Positions 57,276-64,000 of a stretch of 64,000 bases of DNA are shown in pieces; position 1 is the first letter of the stretch, and every line of letters starts with the position of its first letter. The DNA lies in assembly GCA_002478945.1 (NCBI GenBank), contig DLKM01000010.1, positions 9,651 through 73,650 of the forward strand. The letters are read 5' to 3'. The notes under the pieces were generated by a model. That model had not been told where the DNA came from and made no database searches. It was given only the letters and a program-made list of their open reading frames with translations. The DNA is from Christensenella sp. UBA7588. GTDB lineage: Bacteria > Bacillota > Clostridia > Christensenellales > CAG-917. The translations under genes and the position numbers were made by a program.

Positions 57276-59774
57276 TTAGTAGTTGAGTGAGTTGTTTTGG
57301 GATTTAACGTAGTTATCCCATTCCATATCGGTGTAGTTGTAGGTCATAAGACGGATTCCGCCGTAACCGTACATAACGTTGTAGTTGAGCGTTGCATAGC
57401 TAATCTTGTGAGAGAACAGCGAGCAGACTGTTTGAGATGCAAACGGTATGCATTGATATGCGGAGAGAACTGCTTTCTCGAGTTGGCTCATAATGTAGAG
57501 TTTTGCTTTTGCGTCGGTAACTGCGGGATAAACCGTGTCGCCTGTTCTCTTGAGCGTGCCGCCGCCGTTGATGAGGACTGCCCATTGTTCGAGGTCGTAT
57601 TCCCACGTCTCGTTTGCTCCGTCATTGTTGAAGTCGTAAGTGAGCGTGAGCTTTTCGGTTCTGGGGTCCCAACCGCAAGATTCGTGAATTGCATCGATGC
57701 CGCCTTGATATTCGACGCCGACGTAGCATCTGATTGCGCTGAAGGGATAGAATGCAGCTCCGCCCCATGCGCCGCGAATCATTTCGACTTTGCCATCTGC
57801 GATGTCTGCATAACGGTCGTCCGTATTGGTTCTGAACACAAATGAGATTTTGCCTTCGAATCCGGTTCCTGCAGTTGCTGCCGCTACGAATTGGTTGAGC
57901 AAGCGTTCTTGAGCTTGGTCGTCCTCGGAGAGGGTTTGTGCGCCCGTTGCGTCGCAGTGGATAAGAATTTCTTGTCCGTCGGTATATCTGCCGTCTGCGA
58001 TTGCTTGTTCGTATACGGATTTGAAAAGTTCTTTTGCAGCTGCGACGTCATAACCCGTGACCGCTTTGTAAGCGTCGTCGAGAGTCTTATAGGTCTTGTC
58101 TGCGCCGTATTCGATTCCGTAGAGGTCTACTATTGCTTGTTTTGCTTCATCCGTTCTACGATAGATGGATTCGGGGTCTTCCGAAATGTTGTAGTAGTAG
58201 ATGTTGTTGTACAACGCGTATGCGGGTTTGTATCCGCCGGTTGCTTGTGCGGTAAGTTCCGTACGATTGATTGAGAGAGAGATTGCCTTGCGGAAATCTT
58301 TGTAACTCAATACTTGGAGGTTCTTGCCGTTGTCGTAAGTTGCTTCGAGACCTTTGAGTGCGTTCAAGTCGGAAGCAAAGACAAATCTGAACGTGTAGGT
58401 TTGGTCCGTCTTGAGAAGGTTTGCGGAGTTACGGTAAGTCGCAAGTTGCGAGCTGTTGAGAGACAAAGAGTCAATCTTACCGGATTTGAACAAGCCTTCG
58501 AGAGTTGAATCGTCGGAGATGATGTCTGCCACGATGTCGGTGGTTTGGAATTGACCTTCGTGTTTGCCGTCGGTCCAACCGTACCAATTTTCGTTGCGGG
58601 TCATCTTGATTTGTTTGTCTTTTTCATAGCTGACGAGTTTGTAGGGGCCGTAGCTCATATAAGTGTCAACGCTCGTGCCGTATTTGGTGGTGTCGAGTTC
58701 GCCGACCTTGGTCTTGAGTTGATTGTAGAGGGGGAGATATACAATCCAGTTGGACGTAAGGCTCGTGAGGAAGTAGAATTCTTCTTCGGTGTCCTCTACA
58801 ACGTAATCGATGGTGTAATCGTCAACTTTGAGGAGGCCTACGTTTTCCCAATCGAAGGAATCGGAGAATTTGCCCGTGTTGTAGAACAAGAACTCTTTGA
58901 AGTAACCTTCGTTTACGGTGCCTGCTTCTTTATCCGTGTATATGGACGCGCCGAAAGGCGTAAGATATTGGTCCATAAGGACAAGGACTTGCTCTTTATT
59001 GCTTTCGGTTACTTGAATGTATCCGTAAGCGTTTGCTTGCTCCTTGAGTGCGGCGTAAGATACGACGTCCGTGATGAAACCGTAGTCATCCTTCAATTCT
59101 TTGAACGAATAACCTGAAATCGTCATATTGGTTGCGTCGAGGTTGATATACACGGGTTGTGCTGTTACGTCGAAGCTGTAATCGGGTTCTTCGCCTTCGC
59201 CGTATGCGGGAACTACAACGTCGTAAATCGGAGATTCGGATTCAAAATACTTTTGTGCGTTCTTAACGGCAGCGGAACCGCTGTAGTAAGTGTTTGCACG
59301 GTAGTTACGCATTTTGGGGTCGAGGAGCGCTTTCATCGATTCAACGTAGGTGTCTGCGTTGATTGCAACGCCGTTTGCCCATTTTGCTGCGGGGTTGAGT
59401 GCGATACGATATACTTTGCCAACGCTTTGTTTTTCTGCGTTGATTTCCCATTTTGAGACTTTAGCGGGGTCTGCAAGGTATTCTGCGGTTACGTCCGTAA
59501 CGGAAGTTGCCATTTCGTATACCCATTCGAAGTTTACGCCGTCAGCGGCAATAGTCGTATCGACAAGTCCCATTTCCGTATAGGGAGCAAGATAATTGTC
59601 TGCGTCGGTTTCCCACGTGTGGGGGTTGAAGTTGGTCGGACCTGCGCCGATAGTATCGCGAAGCGTATATTTCATCGGGTCTTTTTCTTTCTTGTTGCAA
59701 GCAGCAAGAACGCCCACGCAAAGCACGAGAACCAAAATCATAGCCAATACGGCAATAACTTTTCTTTGCTTCAT
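57276..59774 (-). CDS. peptide-binding lipoprotein of the Opp system (extended)
   Basis: This 832-residue solute-binding protein of family 5 (OppA/DppA-like) has a lipoprotein signal peptide (MKQRKVIAVLAMILVLVLCVGVLAACN, shown in parts: lipobox LAAC with Cys26). Typical segments are YRIALNPAAKWANGVAINAD (the W.DG-type entry), YMSYGPYKLVSYEKDKQIKM and VLSYKDFRKAISLSIN. It is about 250-300 residues longer than classical OppA, with extra material spread through the first half. It would capture peptides outside the membrane and deliver them to the OppB/OppC-type pair. GGAGGT lies eight bases upstream of the ATG. It is the first gene of the operon. Confidence 0.9.
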   Translation of the reverse strand: MKQRKVIAVLAMILVLVLCVGVLAACNKKEKDPMKYTLRDTIGAGPTNFNPHTWETDADNYLAPYTEMGLVDTTIAADGVNFEWVYEMATSVTDVTAEYLADPAKVSKWEINAEKQSVGKVYRIALNPAAKWANGVAINADTYVESMKALLDPKMRNYRANTYYSGSAAVKNAQKYFESESPIYDVVVPAYGEGEEPDYSFDVTAQPVYINLDATNMTISGYSFKELKDDYGFITDVVSYAALKEQANAYGYIQVTESNKEQVLVLMDQYLTPFGASIYTDKEAGTVNEGYFKEFLFYNTGKFSDSFDWENVGLLKVDDYTIDYVVEDTEEEFYFLTSLTSNWIVYLPLYNQLKTKVGELDTTKYGTSVDTYMSYGPYKLVSYEKDKQIKMTRNENWYGWTDGKHEGQFQTTDIVADIISDDSTLEGLFKSGKIDSLSLNSSQLATYRNSANLLKTDQTYTFRFVFASDLNALKGLEATYDNGKNLQVLSYKDFRKAISLSINRTELTAQATGGYKPAYALYNNIYYYNISEDPESIYRRTDEAKQAIVDLYGIEYGADKTYKTLDDAYKAVTGYDVAAAKELFKSVYEQAIADGRYTDGQEILIHCDATGAQTLSEDDQAQERLLNQFVAAATAGTGFEGKISFVFRTNTDDRYADIADGKVEMIRGAWGGAAFYPFSAIRCYVGVEYQGGIDAIHESCGWDPRTEKLTLTYDFNNDGANETWEYDLEQWAVLINGGGTLKRTGDTVYPAVTDAKAKLYIMSQLEKAVLSAYQCIPFASQTVCSLFSHKISYATLNYNVMYGYGGIRLMTYNYTDMEWDNYVKSQNNSLNY

Positions 59775-59930
59775 TGTTGTTACCTCCTAGTTGTTTTTAT
59801 ATTTTTTAAGGAATTTTACTTTAGTTTCTGCGGAGAAAAAATTTTTCCCCAACTTTGTTAATTTGGTTGCATTCGTTTTTTGTTTGTAGTATAGTGTACC
59901 ATTTTAGCGGCACATTTTCTATTTGTGTAC

Positions 59931-59959
59931 ATTATAAGTGCAGATTGCCAATCTGTAAA
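59931..59959 (-). promoter_or_regulatory. promoter of the opp operon
   Basis: Minus strand TTTACA (59959-59954), exactly 17-bp spacer, TATAAT (59936-59931). The leader to the oppA ATG is about 150 nt and AT-rich. Confidence 0.85.
59941..59955. promoter_or_regulatory. dyad operator inside the opp promoter
   Basis: CAGATTG-C-CAATCTG is a perfect 7-bp inverted repeat filling the space between the -35 and -10 hexamers. A bound dimer would block RNA polymerase, so it is a likely repressor site. The regulator is not encoded nearby. Confidence 0.6.
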
Positions 59960-60757
59960 CAATTTTTTACATCATTTTTCAAAAATAAATTTTTATGCAT
60001 TCTTTGCCGATTTAGCGAAATAAAGTGCCGTTTGTTCGGCGCAACCCGTGGTTTCCTCCCTCCGATTCGATTTTTCTTTTATTATATTGATTATTATATA
60101 CCTATATATAGATGTTATATAATATATGCGAGTTTTTTCGCGTTATTTCGTCGTATTTTCTTGTCTCGCAACTGAGGTTGCGCAACTTGATTTTTTTGAA
60201 AAAAATGTGCAAAAATTATGCATAAAAAGGTTAAAAATGCATAAATATAAAAATTTTTGCATAAAGAAATTTTTGACTTTTCGTCGATTTTTTACAAATT
60301 TCGCATTCGCTTTTCATTTTATTTACGGTTTTTGTAAGTTTTTGAGCGATTTTTGCGTTTCGTTTTTGATTGACTGCTAGCACTCTTTTTAACATTGTTG
60401 GCTTTTTTGATTAAAAAGCAGTAATGCTTTGATGACTTGAAATGTTCACATCAACTAAAATAGATGGCTGAAGCAAAAATCCATACAATTATATGCTATA
60501 TGCTAATTTTGATTAACAATATTAGATTGCACTTTAGATATTCAAAATTAAAACTTTATATTGAAAAAAAAGTGATTATATGATAATCTTCTTATGTCGA
60601 GTTATGTGTAAACGAATCGAGATAAGATATATTGCGTACTGTTTGTCGGTCATATTTCGGTTTGATGGTTTTTTAGAAGCATGACTTCCGCAACGGGCGT
60701 TTTGAAAAATTGTGACATCGAACGCAAAATTTTAATAGTTGGATAAACGAGTAAATG
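59960..60757. other. AT-rich intergenic region without a gene
   Basis: About 800 bases of strongly AT-rich sequence with poly-T and poly-A tracts and TA-rich runs (for example 60090-60125). Short frames here are low complexity and lack ribosome-binding sites. It marks the boundary between the GC-richer core genes and the foreign-looking island to the right. Confidence 0.6.
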
Positions 60758-60770
60758 AAGGAGTGAAAGT

Positions 60771-61781
60771 ATGAACAAGAAACATGGCTCGGAAGGTTTT
60801 GCAAATGATTTTGAAATTGCAGATGGCGTTTTGATTCGGTATAAAGGTAACGAAACATCAGTCGTTATACCGGACGAAGTGACTCATATAGGTAGATTTG
60901 CTTTCAAGGATTGCAAAAAATTGGAAAGTGTTACAATTTCGGAAAGAGTGGTAAGCATTGGTAGTTCTGCATTTTATAATTGTAGCGGGTTGACAAGTGT
61001 TACTTTTTCGGAAAATTTGATATGCATAGGTAGTTCTGCATTTGAAGGTTGTGCATTAACAAGCGTTACGATTCCTAATAGCATAGCAAGCATCGGCGAG
61101 TATGCATTCAAAGGATGTGATTTGACGAGTGTTACAATTCCGAATAGCCTTACAAGCATAAGTGACGGTTTATTCTGTTATTGTCATAGGCTTACAGAAA
61201 TTATAATTCCAGATAGTGTTACGAGCATCGGCAAAGATGCATTTGAATATTGTCAAAGTTTGACGAGCATTACAATTCCCAATAGTGTTACAGACATTGG
61301 CAACGGCGCATTTTGTGGTTGTGAAAGTTTGACGAGTATTATAATTCCCAATAGCGTGACTAGCATTGTTGGTCGTATGTTTTTGTACTGCAAGGAGTTA
61401 GCGAGTGTTACGATTCCAAATAGTGTTACGAGCATTGGTAACAGTGCATTTTCGAGTTGCAAAAGTTTGACGAGCATTACAATTCCGAATAGCGTTACGA
61501 GCATTGGGAACTACGCATTCGACTTGTGCGATGGTTTGACGAGTATTACAATTCCGAATAGCGTTACGAGCATTGGAGATTACGCTTTCCAGTATTGCAC
61601 AGGTTTAACGAGTATTACAATTCCTAAAAGTGTTACAAGTATAGGGAAGAAAGTGTTCTATTGTTGTTACAGATTAAAAATTTACTGTGAATCAGAAAAG
61701 AAACCCAAAACATGGAAATGGACCAAATGGAATCCGGGTAAGAGACCCGTTGTGTGGGGAGCGAAGAATAAAAACGTGTAA
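60771..61781 (+). CDS. BspA-type leucine-rich-repeat protein
   Basis: This 336-residue protein has AAGGAG seven bases before its ATG. From about residue 20 to 310 it consists of some twelve 22-24-residue BspA (LRR_5) repeats of the form LTSITIPNSVTSIGxxAFxxC. The later repeats are nearly identical in DNA as well, with a period close to 69 bp, pointing to recent expansion. The end is basic and Trp-rich (CESEKKPKTWKWTKWNPG), a standard BspA cap region. There is no signal peptide or anchor, unlike most BspA surface proteins, so it is either cytoplasmic or has lost its N-terminus. Codons end mainly in A/T, unlike genes to the left. Confidence 0.9.
   Translation: MNKKHGSEGFANDFEIADGVLIRYKGNETSVVIPDEVTHIGRFAFKDCKKLESVTISERVVSIGSSAFYNCSGLTSVTFSENLICIGSSAFEGCALTSVTIPNSIASIGEYAFKGCDLTSVTIPNSLTSISDGLFCYCHRLTEIIIPDSVTSIGKDAFEYCQSLTSITIPNSVTDIGNGAFCGCESLTSIIIPNSVTSIVGRMFLYCKELASVTIPNSVTSIGNSAFSSCKSLTSITIPNSVTSIGNYAFDLCDGLTSITIPNSVTSIGDYAFQYCTGLTSITIPKSVTSIGKKVFYCCYRLKIYCESEKKPKTWKWTKWNPGKRPVVWGAKNKNV
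61060..61640 (+). repeat. ~69-bp tandem DNA repeat within the LRR gene
   Basis: Units beginning GACGAGTATTACAATTCC or close variants recur roughly every 69 bp (23 codons), with the highest similarity from about 61440 onward. Such arrays change length by recombination and slippage. Confidence 0.7.
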
Positions 61782-61818
61782 ACTGCTAGATAGAAATATA
61801 AATATTGCGATTACGGTT

Positions 61819-61917
61819 ATGTTTTGGAAAAACACTATTATTGCGGCTTTGGATAAACTCGCAGCAATGTCAAAAGAAGCGTTATATGCAGAGCGGTTTT
61901 ATAAGGCAACGTTGTAA
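61819..61917 (+). CDS. possible small protein, 32 residues
   Basis: MFWKNTIIAALDKLAAMSKEALYAERFYKATL (read in two parts: MFWKNTIIAALDKLAAM and SKEALYAERFYKATL) has coding-like composition and ends 8 bases before a strong terminator. There is no clear ribosome-binding site. It could be a remnant. Confidence 0.2.
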   Translation: MFWKNTIIAALDKLAAMSKEALYAERFYKATL

Positions 61918-61924
61918 AGATCTC

Positions 61925-61955
61925 CCGAGCGAACATTAGTTCGCTCGGATTTTTT
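61925..61955 (+). terminator. strong intrinsic terminator
   Basis: Perfect 10-bp stem CCGAGCGAAC / GTTCGCTCGG with ATTA loop followed by T6. It ends the LRR transcript. Confidence 0.9.
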
Positions 61956-62057
61956 ATAGGCGAGATTATATTTTTGCGTAGCGTATTTCATATAGCATAC
62001 AATGTCCCGTATGTGGTACAATGCAGGGTGAGATTTAGTGGTTTTTGTTGAAAGAGA

Positions 62058-62153
62058 ATGTATGATAATATCGAAATCAACCGAATGCGTATCACACAAT
62101 CACTATTCGACGAGATGATGAGACTGTTAATCGAGATAGTGGATTTGGATTGA
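62058..62153 (+). CDS. possible small protein, 31 residues
   Basis: The frame MYDNIEINRMRITQSLFDE... ends at TGA 62151-62153 and has a purine-rich AAAGAG near its start. The helical, acidic/hydrophobic pattern looks coding, but no family is recognised; it may be the front of a broken gene. Confidence 0.25.
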   Translation: MYDNIEINRMRITQSLFDEMMRLLIEIVDLD

Positions 62154-62226
62154 CAAACGACTTGTCGCAACATACAAAACAATTAAATAACTAATATGCA
62201 TTTCATTAAATTTAGGAGAGAAAGTA

Positions 62227-62356
62227 ATGAGGTTTTTAATATTACCAAAAAGTGAAAGACACTCAACAAATCAATGATTTTAAGTCCGAGGAAGCAGTTT
62301 GCGCGAGCGGTAAACTTTTTGAAAAAGACCCGACGTGTTTTGTTTACGTCAGTTGA
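62227..62356 (+). pseudogene. broken small gene
   Basis: A good ribosome-binding site (AGGAG, 62214-62218) precedes ATG 62227, but the frame stops after 16 codons. Another frame from 62252 continues with coding-like sequence (VKDTQQINDFKSEEAVCASG and onward) to a TGA at 62354. This is what a frameshift in a ~45-codon gene would look like. Family not recognised. Confidence 0.35.
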
Positions 62357-62646
62357 ATGCGCAAGAATGCGGATATCGTGACAATCAAGGCCATTGAAGG
62401 CAAGGTAGATTGCGCTTGTTCAAGTATGGTGGAGATTTCGGGATAACTCAATCCGTTTTGCCGACATTCGAGTGCAATTCGCATATTGTCCGTTAGATTG
62501 AGGCTGCCAACGATTGAATCGTAGGCGATATAGTCTTTGACAACATCTTCTTCAATCTCACAAGACGGCTCGCTGGCGGGCGTTAGGGCAGCAAGGCTCG
62601 CAGAGCGGTAATGATTGCCGTTCTCGTTCTCCGTGGTTTTTTGTTC
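62344..62646 (-). pseudogene. fragment with helix-turn-helix (sigma region-4-like) pattern
   Basis: A 100-codon open frame on the minus strand has no start codon near its beginning but reads like protein: RSASLAALTPASEP, then EIEEDVVKDYIAYDSIVGSL, then NLTDNMRIALECRQNGLSYP and EISTILEQAQST. The last part fits a sigma-70 region-4 or HTH motif as found in small DNA-binding proteins of integrative elements. The missing start and the abrupt end suggest a truncated gene belonging to the same element as the recombinase. Confidence 0.4.
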
Positions 62647-62649
62647 TTA

Positions 62650-63150
62650 ATTCGTAAAATCAATAATACGAGATTTTTATAAATTCAAAGAATTTATAGG
62701 TGTAGTTTTGTCGCAAAAAATATACAAACTCATTATCTAAGTTCGTATTATTGTCTGTTGGTGACCCTACCGAGGTTCGTAGGCAGCGCAGTTAGCGACT
62801 GCCGTAATAGTGGAACGAGCGAATTTATTCGCATAGTGAAACGTCTACGCTAAACAAATTGTACTATCGTACCCGTGCATCGCACGTGACACCTTGTGCC
62901 TAATTTGTTTGCTATGTCCGCTACGCTCGATGTCCGCAAATGCATTGCGCTTGCGTCTCTCTTTGCTTGCGGTCAGTCGGGTGTCCCGAGTTCGGCACGC
63001 ATGGCGTGTGGATATGAAAATATCCAGACCTCGGTAGGATAAGAAAAAAAACGACTGCAATAGTCGGGTTTCGTGGTGAAAAATCCGCCTGATTGTACGA
63101 ACTGGATATAAAAGAAACAGCAGACGCATCTACCGATTCTATCTGCTGCT
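62650..63150. other. non-coding, structured stretch downstream of the recombinase
   Basis: No convincing gene. An 11-bp inverted repeat, CCTACCGAGGT (62766-62776) and ACCTCGGTAGG (63028-63038), brackets about 250 bp of GC-richer sequence with local hairpins (GCGAATTTATTCGC near 62820; GGATAT/ATATCC near 63010-63024). It may be an element end, an attachment-site region or a structured RNA. Confidence 0.4.
63043..63066 (-). terminator. terminator of the recombinase gene
   Basis: On the minus strand the stem CGACT / AGTCG with loop ATTGC is followed by T8 (the A-run at 63043-63051). It lies 85 bases beyond the recombinase stop. Confidence 0.65.
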
Positions 63151-64000
63151 CTATGTTTCGACGTATTCCGTTGTAACTTTTGTCGGGACATCGTAGTCTA
63201 TGAAATTATATGTTATCGTGACTGCATTGTCATACAATATTACTTCTCGCACGAACGTATTTATTAGTAGTTTTCTAACTGCCATATCGGTGGCGTCGGG
63301 GTTTACGAATTCTCGTAAGTATTCTTTGATTTGCTCAACCGTCAAGAAAAAGAATTGCCTATCCTTTTCTTGTTGTATATCGAAATCGTATTGTGTAATC
63401 AACGTATCCAATTCGTCCAGTCGGCTTTTTGTCGCCGCATTGAATATGCCTTGTTCAATAGCCTTTACTAGATTGTTTTGTGCTTTAACCGCTTCGAGCC
63501 TGTTTTTTTCAAGCATCCTAAGTTTTGTATTGTCTTTGCAGGACTTCTCGTGAACGGCGCATATTTTCTTTGCAATGCTGTCAATTCGTTCTTCCGTCGC
63601 TACGATTTTTGCGGTGGTATCGATAACAAGGTCTTCTATAAATTGCTTTTGTATCGGTTTCTTGTTACAGGCTATATTCTTTCGTGTTCTTGACAGGCAG
63701 GAATAATAGTAGTGTATATCGCCTGTCATAGACGTTCCGCTTATCCCGACCATTTTACGCTTACAATCTCCGCAAATAAGTTTGCCGGATAGAATGTAAT
63801 CGTAAATTTCTTTCTTGCGACTGGGCGCACGCTTATTCTCTTTGTGTACGGCGCAGACCTTTGCCCATAATTCGTCCGATATGAGTTTCGGGAATATGTT
63901 ATCGTATTTCACGCCTTGACGTTCCACGACTCCGTTGTATTTTGTGTTGCGCAAAACGTGATATATCAATGATGAGCGTATCGTTTGCCCGTCACGATTT
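63151..64000 (-). CDS. large serine recombinase, C-terminal part (runs off the window)
   Basis: The frame is open to the right edge, so at least 283 residues are present and the N-terminal serine resolvase domain lies outside. Visible are the end of the Recombinase domain (LIYHVLRNTKYNGVVERQG), the recombinase zinc ribbon (GKLICGDCKRKMVG, YYYSCLSR, ACNKKPI), a long coiled coil (about 130 residues, rich in Lys/Glu/Ala) and a C-terminal beta segment. Such recombinases integrate and excise prophages, ICEs and other elements at att sites, and usually lie at one end of the element. The upstream continuation NRDGQTIRSS shows that the TTG at 63969 is not the true start. Confidence 0.92.
   Translation of the reverse strand, partial: NRDGQTIRSSLIYHVLRNTKYNGVVERQGVKYDNIFPKLISDELWAKVCAVHKENKRAPSRKKEIYDYILSGKLICGDCKRKMVGISGTSMTGDIHYYYSCLSRTRKNIACNKKPIQKQFIEDLVIDTTAKIVATEERIDSIAKKICAVHEKSCKDNTKLRMLEKNRLEAVKAQNNLVKAIEQGIFNAATKSRLDELDTLITQYDFDIQQEKDRQFFFLTVEQIKEYLREFVNPDATDMAVRKLLINTFVREVILYDNAVTITYNFIDYDVPTKVTTEYVET

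Noticed and set aside
59855..60175. 106-codon plus-strand frame in the AT-rich gap
   Set aside because: It is a low-complexity Phe/Ile/Tyr-rich translation that overlaps the opp promoter and has no ribosome-binding site.
60378..60400. CIRCE-like half site (TAGCACTC)
   Set aside because: Only the left half matches; the right half (GAGTGCTAA) is absent and no chaperone gene follows.
62750..62800. tRNA-like GGTTCG sequence near 62774
   Set aside because: No cloverleaf or acceptor stem could be formed around it.

Overview
The window (64 kb) reads as a chromosome segment of a member of the Bacillota, most likely an uncultured Clostridia-type gut bacterium. The evidence is Gram-positive style GGAGG ribosome-binding sites, consensus TTGACA/TATAAT promoters with 17-bp spacers, the spore-maturation pair spmA-spmB, a TatD-linked radical SAM gene, lipoprotein signal peptides and many intrinsic terminators. 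No rRNA or tRNA gene and no CRISPR array was recognised. The order is inference; I cannot place it at genus level.

Layout. 1-3.8 kb: the tail of a membrane protein, a divergent GH127/DUF1680 glycosidase behind a 20-bp palindrome, a PH-like membrane protein and, on the opposite strand, a DUF1624-type acyltransferase. 4.2-30.8 kb: one uninterrupted gene of 26.5 kb encoding a lipoprotein of about 8,839 residues. Its first two thirds repeat a beta-rich/amphipathic-helix module that looks to me like LolA/LprG-type lipid-binding lipoproteins, and its last quarter is made of Ig-like repeats. This is the most unusual object in the window. 30.9-33.5 kb: an SPFH/zinc-ribbon protein, a second zinc-ribbon membrane protein and a DUF1858 protein. 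33.5-44.8 kb: ordinary housekeeping and metabolic genes (spmB, spmA, metG, tatD, radical SAM, rsmA, an EamA transporter, trmO, DUF2804, a carboxylesterase, a HAD phosphatase). 44.9-50.4 kb: a sugar/cation symporter, a metallophosphoesterase and a TldD/PmbA pair. 50.4-60 kb: a minus-strand oligopeptide (Opp/Dpp-type) ABC transporter operon in the order binding protein, two permeases, two ATPases and a DUF3899 membrane protein. Four of its five transporter proteins are much longer than usual. Its promoter carries a perfect dyad, and two stem-loops separate the binding-protein gene from the rest.

60-64 kb: an AT-rich, low-gene-density island with different codon use. It holds a BspA-type leucine-rich-repeat protein, broken gene fragments, a structured non-coding stretch and a large serine recombinase that runs off the right edge. 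I read this as a mobile element or its debris.

How the parts fit. The Opp system with TldD/PmbA would import and process peptides. The GH127-like protein, the symporter and the esterase point to use of plant or host glycans. The giant lipoprotein should sit on the outer face of the membrane, where a chain of lipid-binding-like modules could form either a very long surface fibre or a hydrophobic conduit. That function is a hypothesis.
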